Assembly (NCBI GenBank): GCA_019192445.1
Contig: JAHCMK010000006.1
Location: forward strand, 27,246 to 91,245
Origin: Oceanococcus sp. HetDA_MAG_MS8
Lineage (GTDB): Bacteria; Pseudomonadota; Gammaproteobacteria; Nevskiales; Oceanococcaceae
DNA: 64,000 nt
Direction of reading: 5' to 3'
This document shows positions 1-8,079 of the stretch, piece by piece; within the stretch, counting starts at the first letter, position 1; each line of letters starts with the position of its first letter. Both the position numbers and the translations under genes were made by a program. Under the pieces are notes generated by a model. That model was given only the letters and a program-made list of their open reading frames with translations, was not told the DNA's origin and searched no databases.

Positions 1-2
1 TT

Positions 3-290
3 ACGCAGCGGGCAAGCCGATTGCCCTGCAAGCCCTTGAAGACCTGCGTACAAGCACTACGCAAGGACCAACCTGCGCGACCGGTGTCGCTGCCGGCGGG
101 GACGCATTTGGTGTGTGGTTGCGAACATGCTCAATCCGCGGACGGCCTATGCCGCGCTGAGGCCGGCTGCCAAGGCCAAGGCTGGCCCATCACACTGAAA
201 CGCCCGCAACTACTTTGGCTGTGTAGCTGCGGGCGCAGTGCAAACATGCCCTACTGCGATCAATCCCACCAAAAGCCCGAAGGCCTTTAG
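3..290 (+). CDS. CDGSH-type iron-sulfur protein, 5' end outside window
   Basis: The reading frame is open from the left edge, so the true start lies outside the window; the first start-like codon inside is a TTG at 21. The C-terminal part reads CSCGRSANMPYCDQSH, which matches the CDGSH signature (C-x-C-x2-S-x3-P-x-C-D-x-S-H) that binds a redox-active 2Fe-2S cluster through three Cys and one His. The usual Gly after CD is Gln here. A partial second motif (CGCEHAQSADGLC) lies about 35 residues earlier. The family holds small soluble electron-transfer or sensor proteins. The physiological partner cannot be told from this fragment. Confidence 0.7.
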   Translation, partial: TQRASRLPCKPLKTCVQALRKDQPARPVSLPAGTHLVCGCEHAQSADGLCRAEAGCQGQGWPITLKRPQLLWLCSCGRSANMPYCDQSHQKPEGL

Positions 291-296
291 GGAGAC

Positions 297-507
297 GCTG
301 AATAAATCGCTGTGCTCGCAATCTGACCCGCCGGCGGCGCTGACTCGGGACATCCGTGTCCCTCGCCGCAAGCAGCCGCTGCGCGGTCCCAATCGGCTGT
401 CTTGCCGATTGGTCGCACTCCTCACACATCGCCCATATGCTGCGGGCGCTGTGCTCCGGCGGCGGGCCACCTTGCCTCGCTCGCGGATTTCTTCAGCGCC
501 TCCTTAG
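297..507 (+). repeat. Dispersed palindromic repeat, copy A (with 71-bp internal insert)
   Basis: Bases 297-341 and 413-507 match, in inverted orientation, the element at 36229-36368. Shared blocks include GCTGAATAAATCGCTGTGCT and GCTCGCGGATTTCTTCAGC. Copy A differs by an extra segment, about 342-412, holding two perfect hairpins: GGGACA/TGTCCC (347-352/357-362) and CCAATCGGC/GCCGATTGG (389-397/404-412). The stretch between the CDGSH gene and the methyltransferase stop (291-561) holds nothing else. Several short frames across it translate to similar peptides in both copies, but none looks like a gene. Confidence 0.75.
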
Positions 508-561
508 CCCGGCGAAGAAGACAATCTCGTGTGGGCGAGAGCGGTGGGCAGGCTAAACGGT

Positions 562-1587
562 CTAGGCCGACTTGGGCTTAAGCAGGTAATGCCCCACGCC
601 CCATTGCTCGCCGCCGTCGATACCAAAGAACTCGGCTACGGCCAGGAAGAACATGCGCCAGCGCTGCAGGCGCAGCCGGCCCTGGGCACCACCGCCTAGG
701 ACCTCCACCAACTCCTTGCGGTGCGCGTCGCAACGCTCCAGCCAGGCGTTGCTGGTGTCTTCGTAATGGGTCCCACTCACCCACCAGCGTTGGACCACAT
801 CCAGATCGCGGTCATAACCACAGAAGAGGTCATAACTGGGCATCATGCCGCCACTGAAAAAGTGCCGGGCCATCCAGTCACCGTCGCCTCGGTCTTCGTA
901 GGCGTAGGTGAGTTCCTTGTGGCAGAACACATGCGTGAACAGGGCGCCATCGGGCTTGAGCCAGGTCGCAATCCGCGCAAACAGCTTGGGGTGATTGCGC
1001 ACATGCTCCATCATCTCGATGGACACCACGCGATCAAACTTTTCATCCGGCGCAAAATCGTTGATATCGCAGGTGCGAATCTCGAGATTGCTCAGACCGC
1101 GCTGGCGGGCCTGATCCATGATGAATTCGCGCTGCGGATTGGAGTTGGATACCCCAATGATGGTGGACTTGGGAAAACGCCCTGCCGCCCACAGTGCGAA
1201 GCTGCCCCAGCCACAGCCCAAATCCAGCACGGTCATGCCATCCACGATGCCGGCCCGCTCGGCCGTCATCTCCAGCATCTTGGCTTCGGCCGCATCCAGA
1301 TCCGACGTGCTGGCATCAAACCAGCAGCAGGAGTATTTGCGGTGGGCACCCAGCACGCGGTCAAAAAAGGCCGGAGGCACTTCGTAATGCTGGTCGTTGG
1401 CCGCTTGGGTCTGCACGGCAATGGGACCGGCATGCCATTCGGCCAGCCGCTGCGCCCGCGCCTGGGCGCGCTGCTCGGCGGTCAGGGCATATTCTTCCTT
1501 CAGGCGGCGACGAGAAATGCGCCGTACACCCATCCGAATCAACCCATCGGGGATCAAGCCAGATTCAGCCAGGGTAATCACGCTCAT
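562..1587 (-). CDS. SAM-dependent methyltransferase, cyclopropane-fatty-acyl-phospholipid synthase family (second copy)
   Basis: About 341 aa. The SAM-binding motif I is VLDLGCGWGSFALWAAG near residues 120-135, and the VSIEMMEHVRNH stretch matches the CFA/mycolic-acid-methyltransferase fold. The start at 1587 gives an ATGA overlap with the upstream methyltransferase stop; the longer open frame to 1728 lies inside that gene and is rejected. It lacks the roughly 100-residue N-terminal lipid-binding domain that the first copy has. It is the last gene of the operon FAD oxidase - DUF1365 - CFA synthase - this gene. It probably methylates unsaturated acyl chains of membrane phospholipids. Which product it makes (cyclopropane, methyl-branched or a furan precursor) cannot be read from sequence. 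Confidence 0.88.
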   Translation of the reverse strand: MSVITLAESGLIPDGLIRMGVRRISRRRLKEEYALTAEQRAQARAQRLAEWHAGPIAVQTQAANDQHYEVPPAFFDRVLGAHRKYSCCWFDASTSDLDAAEAKMLEMTAERAGIVDGMTVLDLGCGWGSFALWAAGRFPKSTIIGVSNSNPQREFIMDQARQRGLSNLEIRTCDINDFAPDEKFDRVVSIEMMEHVRNHPKLFARIATWLKPDGALFTHVFCHKELTYAYEDRGDGDWMARHFFSGGMMPSYDLFCGYDRDLDVVQRWWVSGTHYEDTSNAWLERCDAHRKELVEVLGGGAQGRLRLQRWRMFFLAVAEFFGIDGGEQWGVGHYLLKPKSA

Positions 1588-2882
1588 TGGGGCAACTCCA
1601 CTGTGCTGATACCGGCTCGGTCGGTGACCGGCCCACGGTTGCAGCGTGGCTTGGTGAAGAGCAAGTGCACCACCGAAATGCTGGCCTCCATGAAGGCCCC
1701 TTCGCAGGAGCCCAGGTAGTAGTCCCACATGCGCTGGAACTCAGGGCTGTAGCCCATGGCCGTCACCTGCGATTTGTGCGCATGGAAAGCCTCGCGCCAC
1801 ATATGCAGGGTGCGAGCGTAGTCCTGACCGAAGTCGTCCAAGTCGAAGAGGTTGAGGTCGGTATGCGCCCGGCTTACCCGAAGTAGCTCAGCGACGCAGG
1901 GCAGGTGTCCTCCGGGGAAAATGTATTCGCGGATGAAGTCGGTACCCGAACGCATGCGGTCGTAGTTTTCATCGCGAATGGTAATGGCCTGAATCAGGGC
2001 CTGACCCTCGGGCTTGAGCAGGCTGGCCACCTTGCGCATGTAGGTGGGGAAGAAGTCGTGCCCCACCGCCTCGATCATCTCGATGGACACCAACTTGTCG
2101 TACTGTCCTTCCAGGTGACGGTAATCCTTGAAATGCAGGGTAATGCGATCTTCCAGACCGGCGGCAGCAATGCGCTCCGCCGCCATTTTGTGCTGTTGCT
2201 CGGAGATGGTGGTGGTGGTGACATGGACGCCGTAATGCGTGGCCGCATGAATGGCAAAGCCGCCCCAACCTGAGCCGATTTCGACCAGCGTCTGGCCCGG
2301 TTGCAGATCCAGCTTGCGGCAAATCAGGTCGTACTTGCGAACCTGCGACTCCGCTAGCGTGGTGGCTGCGGTGGGAAATACACCGGCCGAGTAGGTCATG
2401 GAGTCGTCCAGGAACAACTGGAAGAAGTCATTGCCCAGGTCGTAGTGCGCACCAATGTTCCGGCGGCTACCCGTTTCGGTATTGCGCCGGCGCCACTCGA
2501 GAATTTGGTAAGCGGAATCGCGCAGCTTGGCCACGAAACCGTTATCGACGGCCTGGGTGATGGCTGGCTCGCGCACGAACAAGCGCACCACCTCAACAAG
2601 ATTCGGCGAGGACCACAAGCCCAGGATGTAGGCCGTGCCCGCACCTGTTGCTCCTCCGAGCGTCATGTAGGTGTAGGTCAGGTAATCGTTGATCACGATG
2701 GGATAGGTTGGCCCGGCATCGCTGCCCAGCCGAACCACGCTGCCATCCGGCTCAGTAATTTCGAGCGCGCCAGACTGGAACTGAGACAGGACCTTATGCA
2801 GGTGTTTACGGGCTGATAGTGCGGCGAACTGCGGCAAACCAGCGGATCTATGCGGAGCTAATTCTGTGATTCTTGAATACAT
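1584..2882 (-). CDS. cfa: Cyclopropane-fatty-acyl-phospholipid synthase family protein
   Basis: 432 aa, the full length expected of the family. The N-terminal lipid-binding region includes GAHYDLGNDFF, the conserved motif just before the methyltransferase domain, and motif I is VEIGSGWGGFAIHAA near 210. The late RSGTDFIREYIFPGG and YYLGSCEGAF stretches are typical of CFA synthases. These enzymes transfer a methylene group from SAM to the double bond of phospholipid acyl chains at the inner membrane. The ATG overlaps the DUF1365 stop by one base (TAATG), implying translational coupling. Placement beside an ECF sigma/anti-sigma pair suggests induction by envelope or oxidative stress. Confidence 0.92.
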   Translation of the reverse strand: MYSRITELAPHRSAGLPQFAALSARKHLHKVLSQFQSGALEITEPDGSVVRLGSDAGPTYPIVINDYLTYTYMTLGGATGAGTAYILGLWSSPNLVEVVRLFVREPAITQAVDNGFVAKLRDSAYQILEWRRRNTETGSRRNIGAHYDLGNDFFQLFLDDSMTYSAGVFPTAATTLAESQVRKYDLICRKLDLQPGQTLVEIGSGWGGFAIHAATHYGVHVTTTTISEQQHKMAAERIAAAGLEDRITLHFKDYRHLEGQYDKLVSIEMIEAVGHDFFPTYMRKVASLLKPEGQALIQAITIRDENYDRMRSGTDFIREYIFPGGHLPCVAELLRVSRAHTDLNLFDLDDFGQDYARTLHMWREAFHAHKSQVTAMGYSPEFQRMWDYYLGSCEGAFMEASISVVHLLFTKPRCNRGPVTDRAGISTVELPQ

Positions 2883-3676
2883 TAGATGCTATCCCGCCCG
2901 ATGACCTCGGGCTGTCTGTCCTCCGGTGGGGGTATATAAGGCACGCCCTTGAGGTGCAGGCGTAGCGCTTCAAAATAAATACCCGCGACAACTTGAAAAG
3001 CCATCAAGGGTGTATGGAGCAAAGTCCGGGCCAAGTTCAGGCCAGTGATGGGGGCCATTTGCAAATGCAGGTTGGCGGAGAAAACTCGCTCGTCAGCGCG
3101 CCAGTTATCCAGTCGCAAAGCGATTTGCTCATCACTGACGCGTAACCCCAGTTCATATTCCATATCCATGGGCATAAACGGGGATACATGCATGTCTTTG
3201 CCAAAGCGCAGAGAAAACCCCGACGCCTGCTCTGCAGGCGGACGCAATACATAGGCAATCTGTTGATCCCAAGGCGTGTTGTGCACTTCCAGCACGACCC
3301 AGTGCAGTTTGGATCGGTCTGGCGCCCAGACCAAATACACGGAAATCGGATTCATCACGTACCCGGCGTACCGGGGCTGGGTGAGTAGCTCGATCTGCCC
3401 TGTGGGCCGCTCACCACCGCGCTGCTCAATCAAGTCACGGACAGCCTCTGCGAGGTCCGGACCACCTTGGCGCAAGTGGTCGCGCCGCTGAACACTCAGC
3501 AGGTTTGGTTTGTTCCAAGACCAAAACCAGCGCCGTTGAAATACCCGATCCAGTTCCGCCAAATCGAGGCGCAGCATGGAGACGCGATAACGAAAGTCAT
3601 GAGCCTTGGGTGCAAAGCGTCGGTGCCGGGTCCAACCCCGCGCAACGCGACTGTGTAGCACTCGCCCCTGCCGCAT
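2882..3676 (-). CDS. DUF1365 family protein
   Basis: 264 aa. The start MRQGRVLHSRVARGWTRHRR and the internal YVMNPISVYLVW and EVHNTPWDQQIAYVL stretches are typical of DUF1365, a family almost always encoded between a flavin amine oxidase and a CFA-type methyltransferase. No catalytic residues are established for it. It probably acts on lipids or lipid intermediates with its neighbours. It starts immediately after the stop of the oxidase gene and is coupled to the next gene. Confidence 0.88.
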   Translation of the reverse strand: MRQGRVLHSRVARGWTRHRRFAPKAHDFRYRVSMLRLDLAELDRVFQRRWFWSWNKPNLLSVQRRDHLRQGGPDLAEAVRDLIEQRGGERPTGQIELLTQPRYAGYVMNPISVYLVWAPDRSKLHWVVLEVHNTPWDQQIAYVLRPPAEQASGFSLRFGKDMHVSPFMPMDMEYELGLRVSDEQIALRLDNWRADERVFSANLHLQMAPITGLNLARTLLHTPLMAFQVVAGIYFEALRLHLKGVPYIPPPEDRQPEVIGRDSI

Positions 3677-3678
3677 TG

Positions 3679-4920
3679 CTACCAGCCTCCACCGAGGGCT
3701 TGGCTGACCTCCAAGGCACTGCGCGCTCCGTCTTCATGGAATCCGTTGTACCAGTAAGCGCCGGTAAACCATGTGTTGTTGTGACCGTTAATCTCGTCAC
3801 GACGCGCCCGAGCAGCATTGGACTGCGGGGTGTACACCGGGTGCGCGTACACGTACTGGCCCAAGACTTTGCTGGGATCGATGTTTGCGTTGTCATTTAA
3901 GGTCACGCAGAACGGCTCCGGCGCATCCAAGCCCTGTAAGCGGTTCATGCCATAAGTCAATGTAGCCGGATGATCAGGGTCGGGGTGCAGCTTGTAATTC
4001 CAGCTCGCCCAGGCCCGCTTACGCTGCGGCATGAAACGACGGTCGGTGTGCAGCACCACGTCATTATCGACATAGGGGATTGCGCCCAGGATCTGTCGCT
4101 CGTTCTCGCTAGCGTCGTTCAGCAGGGCTAAAGCCTGATCAGAGTGACAGGCCAAAACGACGGCGTCAAAACGGGCTGGCCCTGTCTCTAAAAAGAGGGT
4201 CACGCCCTTAGCATCGCGCTCCACACCTCGCACGGGCGTGCTGGTACGGATGTCGCAATCGAGCCGCGGGACCATACGCTCAATGTAAGTCCTAGAGCCT
4301 CCTGGCACCGTGCGCCACTGGGGCCGGTCTTTCAACGACAGCAGCCCATGGTTGGCAAAAAACCGCGCGAAGTGCTCAGCTGGAAACTGCCGAGCGGTCT
4401 CCAGGCTGGTGGACCAAATAGCTGCACACAAGGGGTAGACATAACGATCTGCCAAATCTTGCGAGTACCCCCCCTGCTCCACAAACTCGGCCAAGGTGCG
4501 CGTATCTTGAGTGCACCCCTGCAGAGCCAGTGCGTCCTTGTTAAAACGCAAGATGTCGCGCAGCAACCGATACTGGCTGGGCCGCAACAAGTCTGAGCGA
4601 GTGGCAAAAATCCCACCTAAACCTTCGCTACAGTACTCGCGGGAGCCATCGGCGGTCGCTACCGAAAAGCTCATTGATGTGGCGCGACCTTGAATGTCCA
4701 GCGCATCAAAGAGGCGAATGAGGTTCGGATAGGTCCGATCGTTGTACACGATGAACCCCGTATCCACTCGATAATCCCGCCCATGCAACTGCACATCCAT
4801 GGTCGCGGTATGCCCGCCCAGACGCGACTCTGCTTCAAACAGAGTCGTCTCATGATGTTTGTTGAGTCCCCAGGCGGCAGCTAGCCCACTAATGCCACTG
4901 CCGATAATGGCAACCTTCAC
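3679..4920 (-). CDS. FAD-dependent amine-oxidase-type oxidoreductase
   Basis: 413 aa. It opens with the FAD dinucleotide-binding motif GSGISGLAAAW, followed by the second nucleotide-binding stretch ESRLGGHT and the acceptor-site segment VDTGFIVYNDRTYPN, as in flavin amine oxidases and desaturase-like proteins. The GTG start at 4920 has an AAGGA ribosome site about 8 nt upstream. It is first in the four-gene lipid operon and lies back-to-back with the ECF sigma gene. Probably it oxidises or desaturates an acyl chain handled by the two methyltransferases; substrate unknown. Confidence 0.86.
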   Translation of the reverse strand: MKVAIIGSGISGLAAAWGLNKHHETTLFEAESRLGGHTATMDVQLHGRDYRVDTGFIVYNDRTYPNLIRLFDALDIQGRATSMSFSVATADGSREYCSEGLGGIFATRSDLLRPSQYRLLRDILRFNKDALALQGCTQDTRTLAEFVEQGGYSQDLADRYVYPLCAAIWSTSLETARQFPAEHFARFFANHGLLSLKDRPQWRTVPGGSRTYIERMVPRLDCDIRTSTPVRGVERDAKGVTLFLETGPARFDAVVLACHSDQALALLNDASENERQILGAIPYVDNDVVLHTDRRFMPQRKRAWASWNYKLHPDPDHPATLTYGMNRLQGLDAPEPFCVTLNDNANIDPSKVLGQYVYAHPVYTPQSNAARARRDEINGHNNTWFTGAYWYNGFHEDGARSALEVSQALGGGW

Positions 4921-4941
4921 ACGGTATCCTTTACTAACGTC

Positions 4942-5550
4942 ATGTCTTCAGATGCGGATATATATCGCACCCTGATGACGATCGGATGCAATCCAGCACG
5001 GAATCTTCTCTTGAGCCACAGCGATAACGACGAACTCATTGAGCTCCTCGCCCAAACCCGGTTAGGCAACCGCCGCGCCTTCTCCCAGCTCTATGAGCGT
5101 ACCAGTGCGCATCTGTACGGCCTAACCCTGCGTATCTTGCGAGACGAATCCCTAGCTCAAGAAGCCGTGCAGGACGCATATATACAGATCTGGCAAAAGG
5201 CTCAGACCTACAACGAAAGTCGTGGGGGAGCGCGTACGTGGATGGGTAGCATCGCGCGCTATCGTGCGCTGGACTTGCTACGTAGCCGTAAGCGCCTGGA
5301 TGTGATGGCGGAACCGCCCGAGCCGGAGGCCATTGATCCCAGTGGCACTTGGCTAGATCAAACCGATCTGCAGCGCTGCTGGCCAGAACTCAGCGAGGAG
5401 CAGCAACGAGCGGTGGCTTTGTCATTTATCAATGGTTACAGCCACGCGGAACTGGCCGAGCGCCTGGACACTCCCCTGGGAACAGTCAAAAGCTGGGTGC
5501 GGCGGGGACTGATGGCACTAAAAGCCTGTTTGGAGGGCCTCAAGGCATGA
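4942..5550 (+). CDS. ECF-type RNA polymerase sigma factor
   Basis: Up to 202 aa. Sigma region 2 (YERTSAHLYGLTLRILRDESLAQEAVQDAYIQIW) and region 4 (SEEQQRAVALSFINGYSHAELAERL, then the recognition helix GTVKSWVRRGL) are complete, and regions 1 and 3 are absent, which defines an ECF sigma. The start is uncertain: the ATG at 4942 has no ribosome site and leaves only 21 bp for two divergent promoters, so the in-frame ATG at 4975 or TTG at 5011 (weak GGA upstream) may be the true start. Its TGA overlaps the anti-sigma ATG. It probably controls the divergent lipid operon and itself. Confidence 0.92.
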   Translation: MSSDADIYRTLMTIGCNPARNLLLSHSDNDELIELLAQTRLGNRRAFSQLYERTSAHLYGLTLRILRDESLAQEAVQDAYIQIWQKAQTYNESRGGARTWMGSIARYRALDLLRSRKRLDVMAEPPEPEAIDPSGTWLDQTDLQRCWPELSEEQQRAVALSFINGYSHAELAERLDTPLGTVKSWVRRGLMALKACLEGLKA

Positions 5551-6212
5551 CCGATGAACTGAGCATCGCCCTGTATGTACTGGGAGTACTGGACCGTGGA
5601 GAACGGGCCCAGGTCGATGAACTTCTACAACAAAGCCCACAGGCGCGTGAGCAACGTGATCAATGGGAACGGCGTTTAGCACCGCTGCAAAATCGTGTGC
5701 CGGAGGTGTCGCCGCCGCCGGGCTTATGGCATCGCATACAACAACAACTGGGCCTCATCCAGCCCAAGCCTGCACGTCGAACATGGCGCTTGCCAGGGTT
5801 GGCGGGAGCCGCGTTGTCGGCCGTGATACTTGCTGGTCTTTGGTTGTTTGTTCCCACCACTCCTGAGGTTCAGCCCACGCAGCGTGAGGAGCTGGCCTTT
5901 GTGGTGAATCAAGATACCTACTGGACCGCCAGCTGGAGCGCGCAACAGCCGCAAACCTTGCGACTGACGGCAGTCGACCCCTCGGGCGTGGGTACTGATC
6001 AGGACCACCAAGTTTGGTTGCTGCATCCCGAACGCGAGCAGCCTCAAGCCATTGCTTTGATGCCTAGGCAACCCGGCCAATCCATAGAAGTGTCTTGGCC
6101 AGGGCCGATGGATAATGCTTCCATCGCCGTCAGCCGTGAGCCCCGTGGCGGATCACGACAACAAGGACCCAGTGGCCCCATCGTAGTAGTGGTGCCGGTA
6201 CAACGCGGTTAA
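5547..6212 (+). CDS. RskA-type membrane anti-sigma factor
   Basis: 221 aa, starting at the ATG of an ATGA overlap with the sigma gene. The N-terminal cytoplasmic part (ALYVLGVLDRGER...) is the sigma-binding helical domain of this family. One membrane helix lies near 85-108 (LAGAALSAVILAGLWLFV), and the periplasmic part (LTAVDPSG...HQVWLLHPER) fits the RskA C-terminal domain. Such proteins hold the sigma factor at the membrane until a signal triggers proteolysis. It is not the cupin-type ChrR anti-sigma that accompanies similar lipid operons in other proteobacteria. Confidence 0.85.
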   Translation: MTDELSIALYVLGVLDRGERAQVDELLQQSPQAREQRDQWERRLAPLQNRVPEVSPPPGLWHRIQQQLGLIQPKPARRTWRLPGLAGAALSAVILAGLWLFVPTTPEVQPTQREELAFVVNQDTYWTASWSAQQPQTLRLTAVDPSGVGTDQDHQVWLLHPEREQPQAIALMPRQPGQSIEVSWPGPMDNASIAVSREPRGGSRQQGPSGPIVVVVPVQRG

Positions 6213-6299
6213 GCTCCACAACGCGAGCCCACCGCGTGGGTTTGCAGCGGGCCTCAGCTAGGGCAAGATGCGCAGCATTGTTAATGCATTGGGGATGAC

Positions 6300-6872
6300 A
6301 TGCTGTATTTGTTCTTAGGCTTGGTTTTGTGGTCGACCTTGCACCTGCTGCCAGCCGGTGCACCTGCACTCAGGCAAAAGGCCGTTGCGGCCATCGGGCT
6401 ATGGCCTTACAAAGGCGTCTTCGCGCTGCTCACCCTTGGCTGCTTTGTCCTCATTGTGCAGGGCTGGCAAGCTACACCAGCAACCGCTTTGTGGGTTCCC
6501 CCGGTTGGCCTGCGCCACCTCACCTTACTGCTGATGATCCCGGCGGTTATTTTCGTTGTGGCGGCTTACGTGCCCGGAAACTTTATTCAAGCCAAGCTTG
6601 GCCATCCCATGCTGATGGGGGTGGGCACTTGGGGCCTAGCGCATTTGTTGGCCAATGGCGAGATGCGGTCGGTGCTGTTGTTTGGCACCTTCCTGATCTG
6701 GTCCTTCATGGATATCAAAGCCATCAAGGCCCGTGATGGAGCCAGCAAACCGGCCCCGGCCTCCAATGCCGGTATGCGCACAGTCGTTGTGCTGCTGATT
6801 GGCCTAGCCCTGTATGCCGCGCTGATCATTGGACACCCCCATTTCGCGGGCCGCGCGGTGATCGCGGTATAG
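6300..6872 (+). CDS. NnrU family membrane protein
   Basis: 190 aa, five or six hydrophobic segments. The start LYLFLGLVLWSTLHLLP, the middle KLGHPMLMGVGTWGLAHLLANG and the SFMDIKAIKARDG stretch are hallmarks of NnrU-like proteins. Some family members are linked to nitrite/nitric oxide metabolism, others resemble isoprenoid isomerases. No denitrification gene is present here, so the link to nitrogen oxides is not supported by context. Confidence 0.85.
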   Translation: MLYLFLGLVLWSTLHLLPAGAPALRQKAVAAIGLWPYKGVFALLTLGCFVLIVQGWQATPATALWVPPVGLRHLTLLLMIPAVIFVVAAYVPGNFIQAKLGHPMLMGVGTWGLAHLLANGEMRSVLLFGTFLIWSFMDIKAIKARDGASKPAPASNAGMRTVVVLLIGLALYAALIIGHPHFAGRAVIAV

Positions 6873-6916
6873 TCCGCAAGCCACAATCAACAACTATTGC
6901 GGGAGACTACGCAAAC

Positions 6917-7195
6917 ATGTCTGATCTAAAAGCCCAGTTTGAAGCCGCCGTTGAAAAAGTGCGGACGGCACCAGCTGATGGGCCCTTGAAGCCCAGCAAC
7001 GAAGAAAAACTCAAAATGTATGCGCTGTTCCGTCAAGCCAAGGATGGTGACGTTTCTGGGAAGCGGCCTGGCATGCTGGACCCCGTTGGCCGATTTAAGT
7101 ACGACGCCTGGGCCAACCTCAAGGGCATGAGCCAAGAAGAGGCCATGCAGAAGTACGTGGATCAGGTGGACTCCTTCGAGCAGCAAGCGGGTTAA
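6917..7195 (+). CDS. Acyl-CoA-binding protein
   Basis: 92 aa, the normal size of a single-domain ACBP. The segments KPSNEEKLKMYALFRQAKDGDV, GMLDPVGRFKYDAWANLKGMSQEEA and YVDQVDSF are the conserved binding helices, including the Tyr and Lys that contact the acyl-CoA head group. It buffers long-chain acyl-CoA in the cytoplasm. A GGGAG ribosome site precedes the ATG. ACBP is mostly eukaryotic but occurs in scattered proteobacteria. A hydrolase follows 20 bp downstream and is probably co-transcribed. Confidence 0.95.
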   Translation: MSDLKAQFEAAVEKVRTAPADGPLKPSNEEKLKMYALFRQAKDGDVSGKRPGMLDPVGRFKYDAWANLKGMSQEEAMQKYVDQVDSFEQQAG

Positions 7196-7215
7196 AAAAA
7201 CACGGCGGAGGAGGC

Positions 7216-8079
7216 ATGGCACAAATTCTGCCCATGTTGCGGCGCCCCGATCCGGGCGCCGCAGCGGCTGGTTATTTCGACTGGGAAGGCTTTCAAATTG
7301 CCTTTGAGGTCCACGGCCCGGAGAATGGGCTGCCGGTGGTGTTGGTCCACGGCATATTGCTGGATTCAGCCTGCAACCGAGACTTGGCGCTCAGCCTGGC
7401 TGAGGAAGGCTACAAGGTGGTGCTACTGGACCTACTCGGCCATGGCGCCAGCAGCCGCCCCCGACATTCCAAGTGGCTACGGGTTGATCTTTACGCCGAT
7501 CAAATCCGTTGCTGCCTGAACCACTTGGGCTTAGACCGGGTCGTGCTTGGCGGAGTCTCGTTGGGAGCGATTAGTAGTCTGCAGTTCACCAGCGAGCACC
7601 CAGACCGCGTGCAGGGTTTGCTCTTGGAAATGCCCGTCATGGAGCGGGCTGCTCCTGCCGCCGCCCTTACCCTGATACCCATTCTAGGAATGGCGCGATT
7701 TGGCAAGCCCCTTTTGCGCGGCGTAAAGAGCCTAGTCCAGCGCCTTCCCGAACCCAAACGCAATATCTGGCGCATGGCCCGCAATTTGGGCCTGCATGAC
7801 CCTGAAGACATTGCCGCCATTATTCATGGCGTGTTGGTGGGGCCGACCGTCCCTACCCGCAAAGCACGCCAAGCCATGCGTGCACCGGCGCTCATCATTG
7901 GCCATGGCGGAGACTGGCTGCATAACCTGGAAGATGCCCAAGTTCTTGCCCGCGAAATGCCGAACGCGCGCTTCGTCATTGCGCGCTCCATATTGGAGCT
8001 ACGCCTACATCCTGAGCGCCTGATGCCAAAGATTCTCAGCTTTTTAGAGCGCACCCAACTGCCACCACCAGCGGCCTAA
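7216..8079 (+). CDS. Alpha/beta hydrolase
   Basis: 287 aa. The HG-bearing oxyanion segment is VVLVHGILLDSA (residues 41-52). The nucleophile elbow GGVSLGA places Ser115, and LHPERL near the C-terminus provides a candidate catalytic His. A strong GGAGGAGG ribosome site precedes the ATG. It lies 20 bp after the ACBP gene, so an acyl-ester or thioester substrate is plausible but not shown. The 3' end overlaps the convergent EcsC gene by four bases. Confidence 0.85.
   Translation: MAQILPMLRRPDPGAAAAGYFDWEGFQIAFEVHGPENGLPVVLVHGILLDSACNRDLALSLAEEGYKVVLLDLLGHGASSRPRHSKWLRVDLYADQIRCCLNHLGLDRVVLGGVSLGAISSLQFTSEHPDRVQGLLLEMPVMERAAPAAALTLIPILGMARFGKPLLRGVKSLVQRLPEPKRNIWRMARNLGLHDPEDIAAIIHGVLVGPTVPTRKARQAMRAPALIIGHGGDWLHNLEDAQVLAREMPNARFVIARSILELRLHPERLMPKILSFLERTQLPPPAA

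Noticed and set aside
721..1719. 332-codon plus-strand open frame opposite the methyltransferase genes
   Set aside because: It is the antisense shadow of two clearly recognisable CFA-family genes and shows no protein-family features of its own.
1588..1728. Longer N-terminus for the second methyltransferase
   Set aside because: The extra 47 codons lie within the preceding gene and have no family similarity; the ATGA overlap at 1584-1587 gives the natural start.
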